Positions 49,901-58,035 of a stretch of DNA of 64,000 bases are shown here, piece after piece. A model generated the notes under the pieces. The model did not search any database and was not told the origin of the DNA. It saw only the letters and a program-made list of their open reading frames with translations. The stretch covers positions 26,434,501-26,498,500 of the forward strand of contig NC_134704.1 of the NCBI RefSeq assembly GCF_043290135.1. Reading direction: 5' to 3'. Position 1 is the first letter of the stretch; each line of letters starts with the position of its first letter. This stretch comes from Rhipicephalus microplus (lineage: Eukaryota; Arthropoda; Arachnida; Ixodida; Ixodidae). The position numbers were made by a program, and so were the translations under genes.

Positions 49901-51437
49901 GTACCACACTAATCTGCTCAAACCGTACCAGCAGAGGCATGCCGTTGTAAACATGTCGCTCAATCAACCGGAAGAAATGCCTATTGATTTCCCGGAGTTA
50001 ACAACAGAAAACAAAGACATTGGCGAGACTATTAGTAACCTGGTAGAGCAGGCGGAGTTGGAGCCAGATCAGAAAGCGGAACTGAAGGAACTATTGTTTG
50101 ACTTTAAAGAAACATTTTCAGACACACCTGGCAGAACCAAAGCCCTAGTTCATGATATTGAGCTGACATCTTCGGAACCAATTCGTTCTAAAGCTTACCG
50201 CGTTTCCCCGAGGCAACGGGAAATAATGGCCGCGGAGATAAACCGAATGCTCGAGCTAGGAGTGATCGAGCCAGGAGAGAGTGATTACACCTCGCCTCTG
50301 ATCTTGGTTGAGGTCCCAGGGAAAGAGCCGCGACCGTGTATTGACTATCGGAGGCTCAACTCGATTACAAAGGACCAAACTTATCCAATTCCGCATATTG
50401 AGGAAAGACTTGAGCAAGTCAGCAGTGCCAATTTCATCTCGACTTTGGATTTAGTCAGGGGATACTGGCAGGTGCCTCTAACTGAAAGGGCTAGTAGGCT
50501 TGCGGCGTTTATTTCCCCGATGGGAACATTTCGGCCGAAGGTCCTTAGTTTTGGATTAAAGAATGCCCCTTATTGCTTTTCTGGCCTAATGGACAAAGTG
50601 TTACAGGGTATGGAGGACTTTGCCCTCCCGTACCTAGATGATATTGCTATTTTTTCTTCTTCCTGGATAGACCACATGAAACACTTGCGAGCTGTGCTAT
50701 GTCGTCTGCGTGAGGCCGGCTTAACAGTGAAGGTTGCGAAATGCCAATTGGGGCGCGCTGAGGTAGCTTATCTAGGGCATGTAATAGGCCAAGGCTACCG
50801 CCGGCCGTCAGAAGTAAAGCTGGCCGCAATAGACAACTTTCCCCAACCACGAACCAAGAAAGACATTCGGTCGTTTCTTGGATTGGCCGGTTATTATCAA
50901 AGGTATATCCCGCGTTACTCTGACATTGCAAGTTCCTTGACAGACGCTCTTAGAAAGACTGAACCCCAGACCGTAAAATGGGATGGGGCCAAGGAACATG
51001 CATTTTCTACGCTAAAGAAGGCACTAAAAAGTCAGCCAGTGTTGAGCGCGCCTGACTACTCTAAGCCGTTCATTCTTCAGTGTGACGCCAGCGACCGGGG
51101 TATGGGTGTCGTGCTTTGTCAGAGGGGAGAGAACGACCAGGAACACCCTGTACTGTATGCCAGTAGAAAGCTTTCTGTTCGTGAGGAAGCATACAGTGCC
51201 TCAGAAAAGGAATGTGCCTGCGTTGTTTGGGCTGTGCAGAAGCTAGCTTGTTACATCGCCGGTTCTAGGTTCACAATAGAGACTGACCACTGTCCCCTCA
51301 CATGGCTACAGTCCATGTCATCGAAAAACGGCCGTCTTTTGCGCTGGAGCTTAGCTCTTCAACAATACACCTTTGATATCCATTACAAGAAGGGTAAACT
51401 CAACAGCAACGCAGATGGTCTGAGTCGTTGTCCCTAG
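46956..51437 (+). CDS. Gag-Pol polyprotein of gypsy element 2: gag-PR-INT-RT-RNase H
   Basis: The ATG has a good context (ACCGCCATGA). Domains in order: SAP-like helices (residues 3-38, LKKPELLELARELG); a charged coiled coil with four 9-residue repeats (57-92, EEQRLREEK); a capsid with a SCAN-like segment (about 210-295, LEQFFRRLPENIRYWV, ending LAEEYVNRR); a CCHC knuckle (C369, C372, H377, C382); and an atypical protease (D421-S-A-A, followed by DVVHPSYV). Integrase follows, with an HHCC finger (H654, H661, C691, C694), catalytic D724, D783, E818, and a GPF-like end. RT comes after it (about 1080-1290, YLDD at 1226-1229), then RNase H (D1377, D1444), ending NADGLSRCP just before the stop. 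Integrase lies BEFORE RT, opposite to ordinary gypsy. No frameshift separates gag and pol, so protein ratios must be set another way. Confidence 0.95.
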   Translation: MNLKGLKKPELLELARELGQVIAETKRKQEIIDAIEKIGADDEELSECLEAITQRKEEQRLREEKEEQRLREEKEEQRRREEKEEQRRHEEKEERERERIDRMEMKRLEIELAKAQSMNGASAVARERERRMTDLMPSYAVGGDMGLFLVHFERTCERENFAKNTWPQRLLTLLPCEVADIIARMGKEDADDYDRVKASLLKKYRLSAEAFRRKFREIEKAKDESYPEFAYTLKVNLEEWLREEGALGDAEKTLQCFALEQFFRRLPENIRYWVQDRQGVDTITRAAELAEEYVNRRALEGEDVPRREISKYRADKPPRWTKSGRYMPKEGLDSKGSGDEKNKRKEEAPEKRAEGQQKKAFKAKKPIVCYNCQQTGHISLGCRNPKVVLMSLCSNDENMKLLEPYIRDLVVNGQPCRVLRDSAATMDVVHPSYVEESQFTGECAWIRQAVETNSACLPVARVRIEGPFGVLDTEAAVSAHLPVQYPYLFSNKSEYLLRQKGIGFSEGIVQALTRSKARELAAQTVYKDPVADETASAAEPSLPGTKLDHPIMEPQNTISKERCKKPDESEASREVECTIKLLNVSPTELIVEQENDSTLRNLTPDAKEGVAKQNIQFTKKGGVLYRKYTSRKGVRFNQLVVPYPFRKELLHLVHGGLWSGHLGIKKTKECLLREFYWPGCFREVEAFVRSCDTCQRVGKPGDKAKAPMKLVPIITEPFRRLVIDTVGPLPVTQSGYRHILTVLCPATKFPEAVPLKELSSEEVVKALLSIFARVGFPAEIQSDQGSVFTSALTSTFLEKCGVKIIHSSVYHPQSNAVEKVHSVMKRLLRALCYEQKEDWEACLPAAMFALRVAPHESTGFSPAELVYGRALRSPLRIVRESWEGRADDPSVVAYVLELLDRLHAAQELAEQEMRRAQNNAKRYYDKTARTRSFRVGEKVMILKPSLKNKLQVQWEGPVEVVQKLSDTNYLVTGLGRRKTQQVYHTNLLKPYQQRHAVVNMSLNQPEEMPIDFPELTTENKDIGETISNLVEQAELEPDQKAELKELLFDFKETFSDTPGRTKALVHDIELTSSEPIRSKAYRVSPRQREIMAAEINRMLELGVIEPGESDYTSPLILVEVPGKEPRPCIDYRRLNSITKDQTYPIPHIEERLEQVSSANFISTLDLVRGYWQVPLTERASRLAAFISPMGTFRPKVLSFGLKNAPYCFSGLMDKVLQGMEDFALPYLDDIAIFSSSWIDHMKHLRAVLCRLREAGLTVKVAKCQLGRAEVAYLGHVIGQGYRRPSEVKLAAIDNFPQPRTKKDIRSFLGLAGYYQRYIPRYSDIASSLTDALRKTEPQTVKWDGAKEHAFSTLKKALKSQPVLSAPDYSKPFILQCDASDRGMGVVLCQRGENDQEHPVLYASRKLSVREEAYSASEKECACVVWAVQKLACYIAGSRFTIETDHCPLTWLQSMSSKNGRLLRWSLALQQYTFDIHYKKGKLNSNADGLSRCP

Positions 51438-51908
51438 TACCCCGAGGGCTTCAAAACGATTTTCTGCTTTCTATCCTCGATTTGAGGCCCACTAGTTTTC
51501 TGTATTTATCCAATCATGTGTCAAGTGTTTTGTTTAATGTCTTCAAAAGTGGCTGATGTGGTGTTGCGACTCGGCGGGGGCCACAGGAATAAAGTTGAGG
51601 TAGAAGGAAATGACTTCCACAGGTGAATCTGAGTCTGGTGATTCTGAGTAGAGAATTGCCGTGTGCTTGCTTGTGTGTGGGTGTGCTTTCGGCGCAGTTT
51701 CCGCAGTTCCTCGTTTGTGGTGGGCGGAGAATATGGTGGAGGGGTTCACCTCATCCCTGCGAGCAACGCCCTCTTGGTCGATGATCATCGGATCCAGTGT
51801 TCGGGACAAAAGTAATAGAGGAAGAGCCGACAAGCTGCAATACAGATCCCGCTGCACAGTACCTGCTGGCCACTGCACCTCGGGATCTTCTTTCCCCGGC
51901 GGAGAGGC
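51438..51908 (+). other. 3' untranslated part of gypsy element 2
   Basis: 470 bases between the stop and the 3' LTR. No integrase or env frame is present. The last bases, GGCGGAGAGGC, are the only polypurine-tract candidate and it is weak. A long minus-strand open frame (52259-51543) crosses this stretch into the LTR but has no domain. Confidence 0.6.
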
Positions 51909-52629
51909 TGTTAGGACCGGCGCCAGGTCTGACAATGGATCGGCGTTCCTTTTGATGTTCCTTTTGAGTCGCCAAACGGGTTGGCGGCCTGTGTCCGCCA
52001 TGTATTGTTCCCACCTGGCCGGAGGGTGCGGCGTCCTGCCGCCGCGGCGCCGTGAGCAGTTCGGGAGACCACCGGTGCAGCTTCTTCTTTGGAAGATGAC
52101 GGCGGCGGCGGCGGCCGGGAATCGTCCCGCTAATTGAACGAATCGTTCGGCACCATTTGAAGCTTGTTTACGGCGGCCCTTTCGATGGATGCAGTCATCA
52201 ACTTCAGACCCCTCGCCCAGCGACACACCTTGACGGGGGGGGAGCCGCGTTCGTGCCACATGGCCGTGCGGTGACCACGCTTCAGTTTTGAACGTTCGCG
52301 TGGACCGTGCGTGCTCGTCACCCTCGCGGGTAATGTGTGGTCCGTGATTGGACGGTGCCCTCTGTACGCGGTCCCCGATCTAGGGATCTGGGGAGGACAG
52401 ACCCTTTATAATGAGCCCCCACGGCTCATTCGGTGTGCTTTTTCGAGTGGAGAGCTCGCCATGTACGAAGAACGCCACTATATATCTAAACTTTCTTATT
52501 GACCTCTCTCTAATGTAAATAAACGTCTGTTCTCTGTTTTCCCATATAAGCATTGCTTCTCGCTATAAGGGACGAGTCCGATGGGAGCCAGCTACCAACG
52601 ACGAGACCCACAGGACTCAGGTCCCAACA
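51909..52629 (+). repeat. 3' LTR of gypsy element 2
   Basis: Same as the 5' LTR except for a G run of 8 at 52235-52242. AATAAA at 52518-52523. Confidence 0.93.
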
Positions 52630-52757
52630 ATACCCACTTCAGCCGAAATTCCTCATCGTCGTCAGCCATTGCATGAACAATGGGCACGAAATTCCTTGCA
52701 AGCGGATAACGCGATTTTCAGAAGAATGGCAAAAAATAGATCAGCGAATGCCGGCCT

Positions 52758-52894
52758 ACTACTCAGAATGGAATGGAATGAAAAAACTTTATTTCGGTCC
52801 TGCAGGACGCGCTTAGCGCGTAGCGGGCGTCTCCCACGTAGGGACCGACAGGGAGTACCTGGCGGCCGCTTCGTGGGCTTGCTGGACTACTCAG
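52758..52894 (-). mobile_element. 5'-truncated LINE 3' end with 9-bp duplication
   Basis: Between the two copies of ACTACTCAG (52758-52766 and 52886-52894) lie 119 bases. On minus they end ACCGAAATAAAGTTTTTTCATTCCATTCCATT, which is an AATAAA plus a CATTC pentamer tail. This is a severely truncated non-LTR retrotransposon copy of a family different from the LINE at 30.5-34.8 kb. Confidence 0.8.
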
Positions 52895-53002
52895 AAGTTT
52901 ATTATTATTGCCCTAGTGGGTATCAAGCAAGTGGGCTTGCAGTAGTTACCTAATGAGTGTTTTTAAAAAGCTCTGAAAAGCCGCTCGTCTAGCTTTCGCT
53001 GT

Positions 53003-53495
53003 GACTATGCTGGCGTTTTTTTTTTTTTTTTGAAGCAAAGCTTGTTAAGAATTGTGTTTAAAAAAAGTGTTTGCCGATTCAGAGTATTTTATTGTCTACT
53101 ATGGGAGGGCAGAAAGCCTACACAGATTTCGGTAGCCGCACGTTTTGTGCAAGAAATCCGTCATCGGCGAAGGTGAAAAAAAACATAAAAAAATTTGGCC
53201 ACAAAATGTGCACCGGTCACTTGCGGATTTGTGTGCATGGTATTTTTTTTTTTTGGATAATGAATGCTCTTTCGAGTGTGGGCTTCTCAATGATCAGCCT
53301 TTACTGATATGGCGATCTTATCTTTTATCGAGGTCGAATGTCATTTCGCGCTGCCACGTTTCATAGTTGCCTTGATTATGCACGCGTGACCCTCTTTGTT
53401 GCCCATAGCAACATAAATGATGAGCGGCTAAGAACGTGGATTGAGATCTCTTTCCTGGCGTGGAGGAAGGAAAAATTTAGGAGGGAGCATTGAGC
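53003..53495. other. No gene recognised
   Basis: T15 at 53016-53030 and other homopolymers. No coding signal. Confidence 0.35.
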
Positions 53496-53498
53496 GTT

Positions 53499-53787
53499 GG
53501 GAAAGAAAGAACGAAAGAAACAAAGAAAGAAAGAAAGAAAAGAAGAAAGAAAGAAAGGGAGAGAAAGAGAGAGAGAGAAAGAGAGAGAAAGAAGTATAGG
53601 AAGAAAAAGAAAGAGAAAGAAGTATATGAAGAAAAAAGAAAGAGAGGAAAAGAAGTATAGGAAGAAAACAGAAAGAGAGTGAAAGAAGTATAGGAAGAAA
53701 AAAGAAAGAGAGTGAAAGAAGTATAGGAAAAAAAAAGAGAGAGTGAAAGAAGTATAGGAAGAAAAAAAGAAGGAAAGAAAAGAGGTA
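53499..53787. repeat. Polypurine minisatellite (GTATAGGAAGAAAAA...GAAAGAGAGTGAAAGAA)
   Basis: About 290 bases are almost entirely A/G on the plus strand. From 53593 a unit of about 32-37 bases anchored by AGTATAGGAAGAAAA repeats about six times. Frames on both strands stay open (Lys/Arg/Glu on plus; Phe/Ser/Leu on minus, 210 codons), but they reflect composition only. Confidence 0.88.
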
Positions 53788-53799
53788 GGCCAGCTTCGC

Positions 53800-56700
53800 T
53801 TGGCGTTATTTTCCTGATAGGGCAAGAACTTCTGTGGGTTTTTTTTTTCTCTAAGCATACGAACCTTGGTCACAGCATGAGTCCGAATGACTATGCTTGC
53901 TGACGAACCTTTCTCTCTCATTTTTTTTTTTTTTGTGCTTGCAATAGTTCCGTCAATCACGAGGCGTGGGCGAGCAGCCTTCCCCGCGGATCCCGCTTCG
54001 AACGCCACTTTTCACTGCGACGCGCAGAAACCGGATAAAACGAAATTCGAAGTGTGAATTCCTCTTCCTGGGTGCTCGTGCTCTCTTTCCCCGCGAAGCT
54101 TTATCGGAAGTCCACTTCAACGAAGAGACGATGGAGCTGCAGTGTCTCCTATTCGTGTTGCCGGCAGACTTAATTCGTGCGTGTTTGGGGATAGGCCCTT
54201 CGGAAGACGGGATCTCTTAAGGAAGTAAGGGCCGTTTAATCTCACGTCGACACGTTCTGCCCAGCTTTCCGTTTCCTCGCTGTTTCTTTCTTTTTTTTTC
54301 CTTCTTCACGCTGCTGCGTTCCGTTTATTCGATTTGGCAGAGTGACCCGGAAGCCGAGCAGAAAGAACGTCAATCATCGGACGTTTCGCGCGATTACCAA
54401 AGCGAAAGCAGGGCGCAAACACGGGAGACAAAAGGAAATGTCGTCGCGTTGCTCGTCAGCCCAGCTGGCAATAAAGTAACGCGAGAAGAGAACCGGGACG
54501 AGAACGAAATGAAGGGGATATAATTCGTGACAGGCGGGGAGGGAAAAAAGGGGGGGTTAGGGTTAAGGAACAGGGTGCGCTAGTAAGGAGACAAGGCGTG
54601 GTGGGCCACTATGGCTACGTACGAGCGTAGACAAGCCGCGGCGGTGAATGTATGGCGCCGTAGCCAGAAGTGGCAGCTTGGCAACTTTTTTTTCTCGCGA
54701 AGCGAGAGAAAAAGACGTATCCCACCCGAACCCATCTCGGGCCCCGAAGTGTGGCGTCGTGTTTGTGTTGCGGCGGCGGCTTTGTTCTTGGCCCGTCGTT
54801 TCCCATCTCGGCTTGTTGCTCAACGACGCGTCGTAGTCGTCGTCGTATATACGCAATGAAATGCTGGGACGTCGCGAGTGTTGTGGGATCTCTCGGGCAC
54901 ACAGCGGCGCCTTTCTCTGTTCGAGTGTTGTTTCTTTCCGCGGCGAAGAAGAGGCGATGCTCGACTGGGATGCACGCAGAATGGAATAGACGAGAGAGAG
55001 AGAGAAAAAAAAACGAAATAAATGGCTTCCTCCGGGGATGGCGTTTTTAGCTGCGGCCTCCCAGACAACGCCCGTTTATTCGAGCAGCGAATGACTCTCC
55101 GGGGCAATAATTTCTGGGCCCACAACTTCGCGTCTGCAGCGTTTTCGAGAAACGGTAAATATGGCTGCGGAACGGGGTACGAGAAAAAGAAAATTGGAGA
55201 TGAAAGCGCCCAACTGGCGGGAGAAGCGCGAAGAATAAGCGAAAAAAAGATGTGAATGACGCTGCGATAACTGGCCACAGGCCTTGCGACGAGGCTTAGG
55301 GTCGCTTGCATCCCTTCACTTGTGATGCTGAAAGTGCGAGGCGCCTGAAATGCAGACCCACTACGCTATCACTCGTTTCCCCGAGCACCGTTAGAAACGC
55401 TTTGGGCGATGTTCTTTCGAAATTGTTTTGACTGGCTATCACTTTTCATTTAACGCTTCTCCTGATTATTGTATGTGCGGAATTTCTTTGTCATTCAAAG
55501 TGCCTGTTGTGTACATCAATCGCATTTGTGTAGGGTTTACGCTGAATGTCAAAACGTGCTGGCCGTGCGCTCTAATCTATTGACGATCCTTGCGACTGTG
55601 CGCCGTGCTCTCCATATACCACCCAAACAACGACTGCGAAGAGTGGTGCGACTCGACGGTTCACTCTAAGGTTCTCGACCGTTCACTAAAGTTTGTCTCT
55701 GCAGATACTTACGTGCGCCCTTTTCAGGATGCTTGGTTTCGTTTTATTCTTCTTTTTTCGCCTTCTTTTAGTCTTAGCTTTGCTCTTGCGCAAAACTTTT
55801 CGAAGCTCCCAAAAGCTGTTTACCCCCATTGTCAACGAGTAGCTTGCCTTACTATGCCGAAAAAAAAAATGACAGCCTCTCGGCGCGCGATCGCCCTAAA
55901 AGGACCCTTATAAGTGTCCGCGACAGGTCCTCGTCCTTCGTCGTCGCCTTCCATCGCCGCCGTTTCGCTCTTCGTCTTCCTCACTCCAGCCCCATGCATC
56001 TGCTTCCTCTTGAACGCGTACCAACGGCTTAGAAAGCCAGGCTCACCTTCGGGACGAGAACTCCTCGCCGGCTCTTCCTTGAAAAGGGAGAAGAATCCCT
56101 CGAGAGGCCAGAGATTTAGCGCCGCCTGGTGCCAGAGACAACGAACTGCCGCCGAGCGCCAAGTTTGTTCCTCGGCTGCGACGTGGAGCGCTCCAGTCAC
56201 GGGAAAAAAAAAAAAAAAAAAAAAGCTCCCCACGGCACGGCCGCCGTTCACGCCAGGGTGGCCGAGAAGAGCTCTTTGCATGCATCTCCTCTTTTTACGC
56301 CCTCTCTCTCTCGGTCTTTTTTCTCTTTACGTGCTAGCTCTTTCGTTTCTAGTAATGTGGCGTAAGGGACGGATGAAACGTCCACTGCTAACGATAAAGA
56401 GCGTATATATATGGCTGTCTAGAAGGCCGAACCGGTGGTGCTGCGTAAGTAAGTATACATACCCTCCCTGTTTATTGGAGAGTGAGCCCTCGCCCATCTC
56501 TCAGCTGATTATTGACGACGCCTGCAAATGAAGACGGAAGAACGTGCCAGCATGCGTTGCGCTGAAACCTGTCGGTTTGAACGCGGTGTTGTCGCAGGAG
56601 ACGTGGTTCCCTTTATTTTCCATCTCGAGCGCATGATACGCACGCGGAACTACAATTTAGGCTACTGCGCCGTTGTGAGCTTGAGAAAGTGTCTCGCTGG

Positions 56701-57290
56701 AAAGCTAATTTTAAAAACAAACAAAGATGTTCTGTATTTCAATTCAAAGTTTGTAGAAGGGTAGACAAATGGTGAAGAAAAGGAAGCGTAGTTATTTCGG
56801 CATCCTATAGTACGCTTCCCTACACGTTACACAAGTTACATAAACGTTACATAAATATTACATAAGTGCTCCTTCGATACAGCCGTCACGTCGGGTTGAC
56901 GTCTATTGTGGTTGGTTGTCATGCGCTGAAGTTGATTTAAGTAGCAGTGTCCAGGGCGGCATCCTCGCCAGCATCAGCACTTCATATCAGCTTCTGATGT
57001 TGCTAATACACATGTTCCAGTTGGCATCGTTGCGCAAGTGCAAACTGGTTATACAAACATCTGCAACTCTTCAGCATGTCTGTGCGTGCAACATTTGTAC
57101 TGTAGAGAAGCCTCCGAACACTGAAATGGGCCGAACTCTCAAGTGCTTTCTAGTGGGTCTACCCAAAAAAGGAAGCCGCTCGCGCAGAGAGTCCATGCTT
57201 GGCCGGTGCTAACGCCATTGTGTACGCTCGCTGTGTGCCAGCTAATAAACGCCCTAACAGTACATACACTTAGCGTCATTTCATGACGCA
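53800..57290. other. No gene recognised; CpG-rich 54.2-56.3 kb
   Basis: A GC- and CpG-rich region with A22 (56203-56224) and many overlapping frames of 60-200 codons in both directions. It could be a promoter or untranslated exon zone, but no domain, consistent frame or splice pattern is supported. 56300-57290 is AT-richer and featureless. Confidence 0.3.
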
Positions 57291-57302
57291 TCACTCAATA
57301 AG

Positions 57303-57388
57303 AAAATTGCAACACGGCCGCCTTCCCTCCACATGCTTCGCATAACGTTGACTCTCGGGCACCTGGGATCTGCCGAATTTCAATTTAT
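57303..57388 (+). repeat. Dispersed repeat, copy shared with 13.2 kb
   Basis: ATTGCAACACGGCCGCC, GCTTCGCATAACGTTGACTC and CCTGGGATCTGCCGAATTT, the same order as at 13178-13260. Confidence 0.7.
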
Positions 57389-57892
57389 AAATTTTAACTT
57401 GGCGTTTTTGCACGCGTGAGAAAGCAGCGCCTTTTATAAAAACCTCGAACGCCAAGCGGTGCCTGCGTCAATGTTACAGAGCATATTCCAGTTCACGGTG
57501 GTCCATATGAAACGCTGATCGCGCGGAGACATCACTTTCCACATCGGTAGCGAACGCATGCCACACCAGACTACTTCGCGTATATGGTCGTACATGGGCA
57601 GAAACTACGCCTCTGTAGCTTTCCCTTCGTTGCCAAGAAAAGTTGTCTGCAATTATAGCTCGTAGATTCGCCTGAAATTCGTTTTTTTTCTCAGCTCTGT
57701 GTGGCCTACAGCCGCTTCGCCACAAGACGCAGTTCAGCAAACGTTCCGTCCCACTGCATTGGCCCATTTAGGCTCACAAATTCAATTCAGCCCACGAGGT
57801 TCACAATCGGCCGTTTTTCTAATCGAAACAAAAGCAAAAGTACCCTAATGAACAACTGCACAAGTTATACACGCTGCAGTGAAATTACTGTC

Positions 57893-58035
57893 AGTCTCTC
57901 CCCCACTTTTTTTCTTTTCCCTCTCTTCCCTCTTTCTCGTCTTTTTTGTCCCCTTCCCTAATCCCCCAGTGTAGGGTAGCCAACAAGATGTCTTTCTGGT
58001 TAACCTCCCTGCCTTCTCCCTTTTGTTGCTTCCTC
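57893..58035 (+). repeat. Dispersed repeat with GTGTAGGGTAGCC and CTGGTTAACCT landmarks (copy 1)
   Basis: A pyrimidine-rich lead, CCCTAATCCCCCAGTGTAGGGTAGCCAAC, then TCTGGTTAACCTCCCTGCCTTCTC and more pyrimidines. A second copy is at 61553-61675. Probably the end of a retroelement family; no ORF is attached. Confidence 0.65.

Larger units (their letters stand above)
45937..52633 (+). mobile_element. Ty3/gypsy LTR retrotransposon 2, Gmr1-like domain order, apparently intact
   Basis: LTRs 45941-46663 (723 bp) and 51909-52629 (721 bp), both TGTTAGG...CCCAACA. They differ, as far as I can see, only in a G run (10 versus 8). The target duplication ATAC is at 45937-45940 and 52630-52633. One unbroken gag-pol frame of 1493 codons has INT placed before RT. 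Near-identical LTRs, intact duplication and intact ORF together indicate recent insertion and a possibly mobile copy. It is inserted in the composite repeat (45485-53002). Confidence 0.95.
45485..53002. mobile_element. Composite dispersed repeat, copy B, with 12-bp terminal inverted repeats, interrupted twice
   Basis: Left end ACAGCGAAAGCT (45485-45496) and right end AGCTTTCGCTGT (52991-53002) are perfect inverted repeats. Without the gypsy element (45941-52629 plus one duplication) and the LINE tail (52767-52885 plus one duplication), about 0.7 kb remains and aligns with copy A at 10.9-11.4 kb. It has no ORF, so it would be non-autonomous. The flanks show no clear target duplication. A DNA transposon-like (TIR) identity is inferred from the termini only. 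Confidence 0.65.

Noticed and set aside
51543..52259. 238-codon minus-strand ORF across the 3' end of gypsy element 2
   Set aside because: A shorter form recurs in the 5' LTR, showing it is LTR antisense sequence; no domain, no start context.
53376..54008. 210-codon minus ORF, Phe/Ser/Leu-rich
   Set aside because: Mirror of the polypurine minisatellite; looks like a membrane protein only because TTT/TCT/CTT codons dominate.
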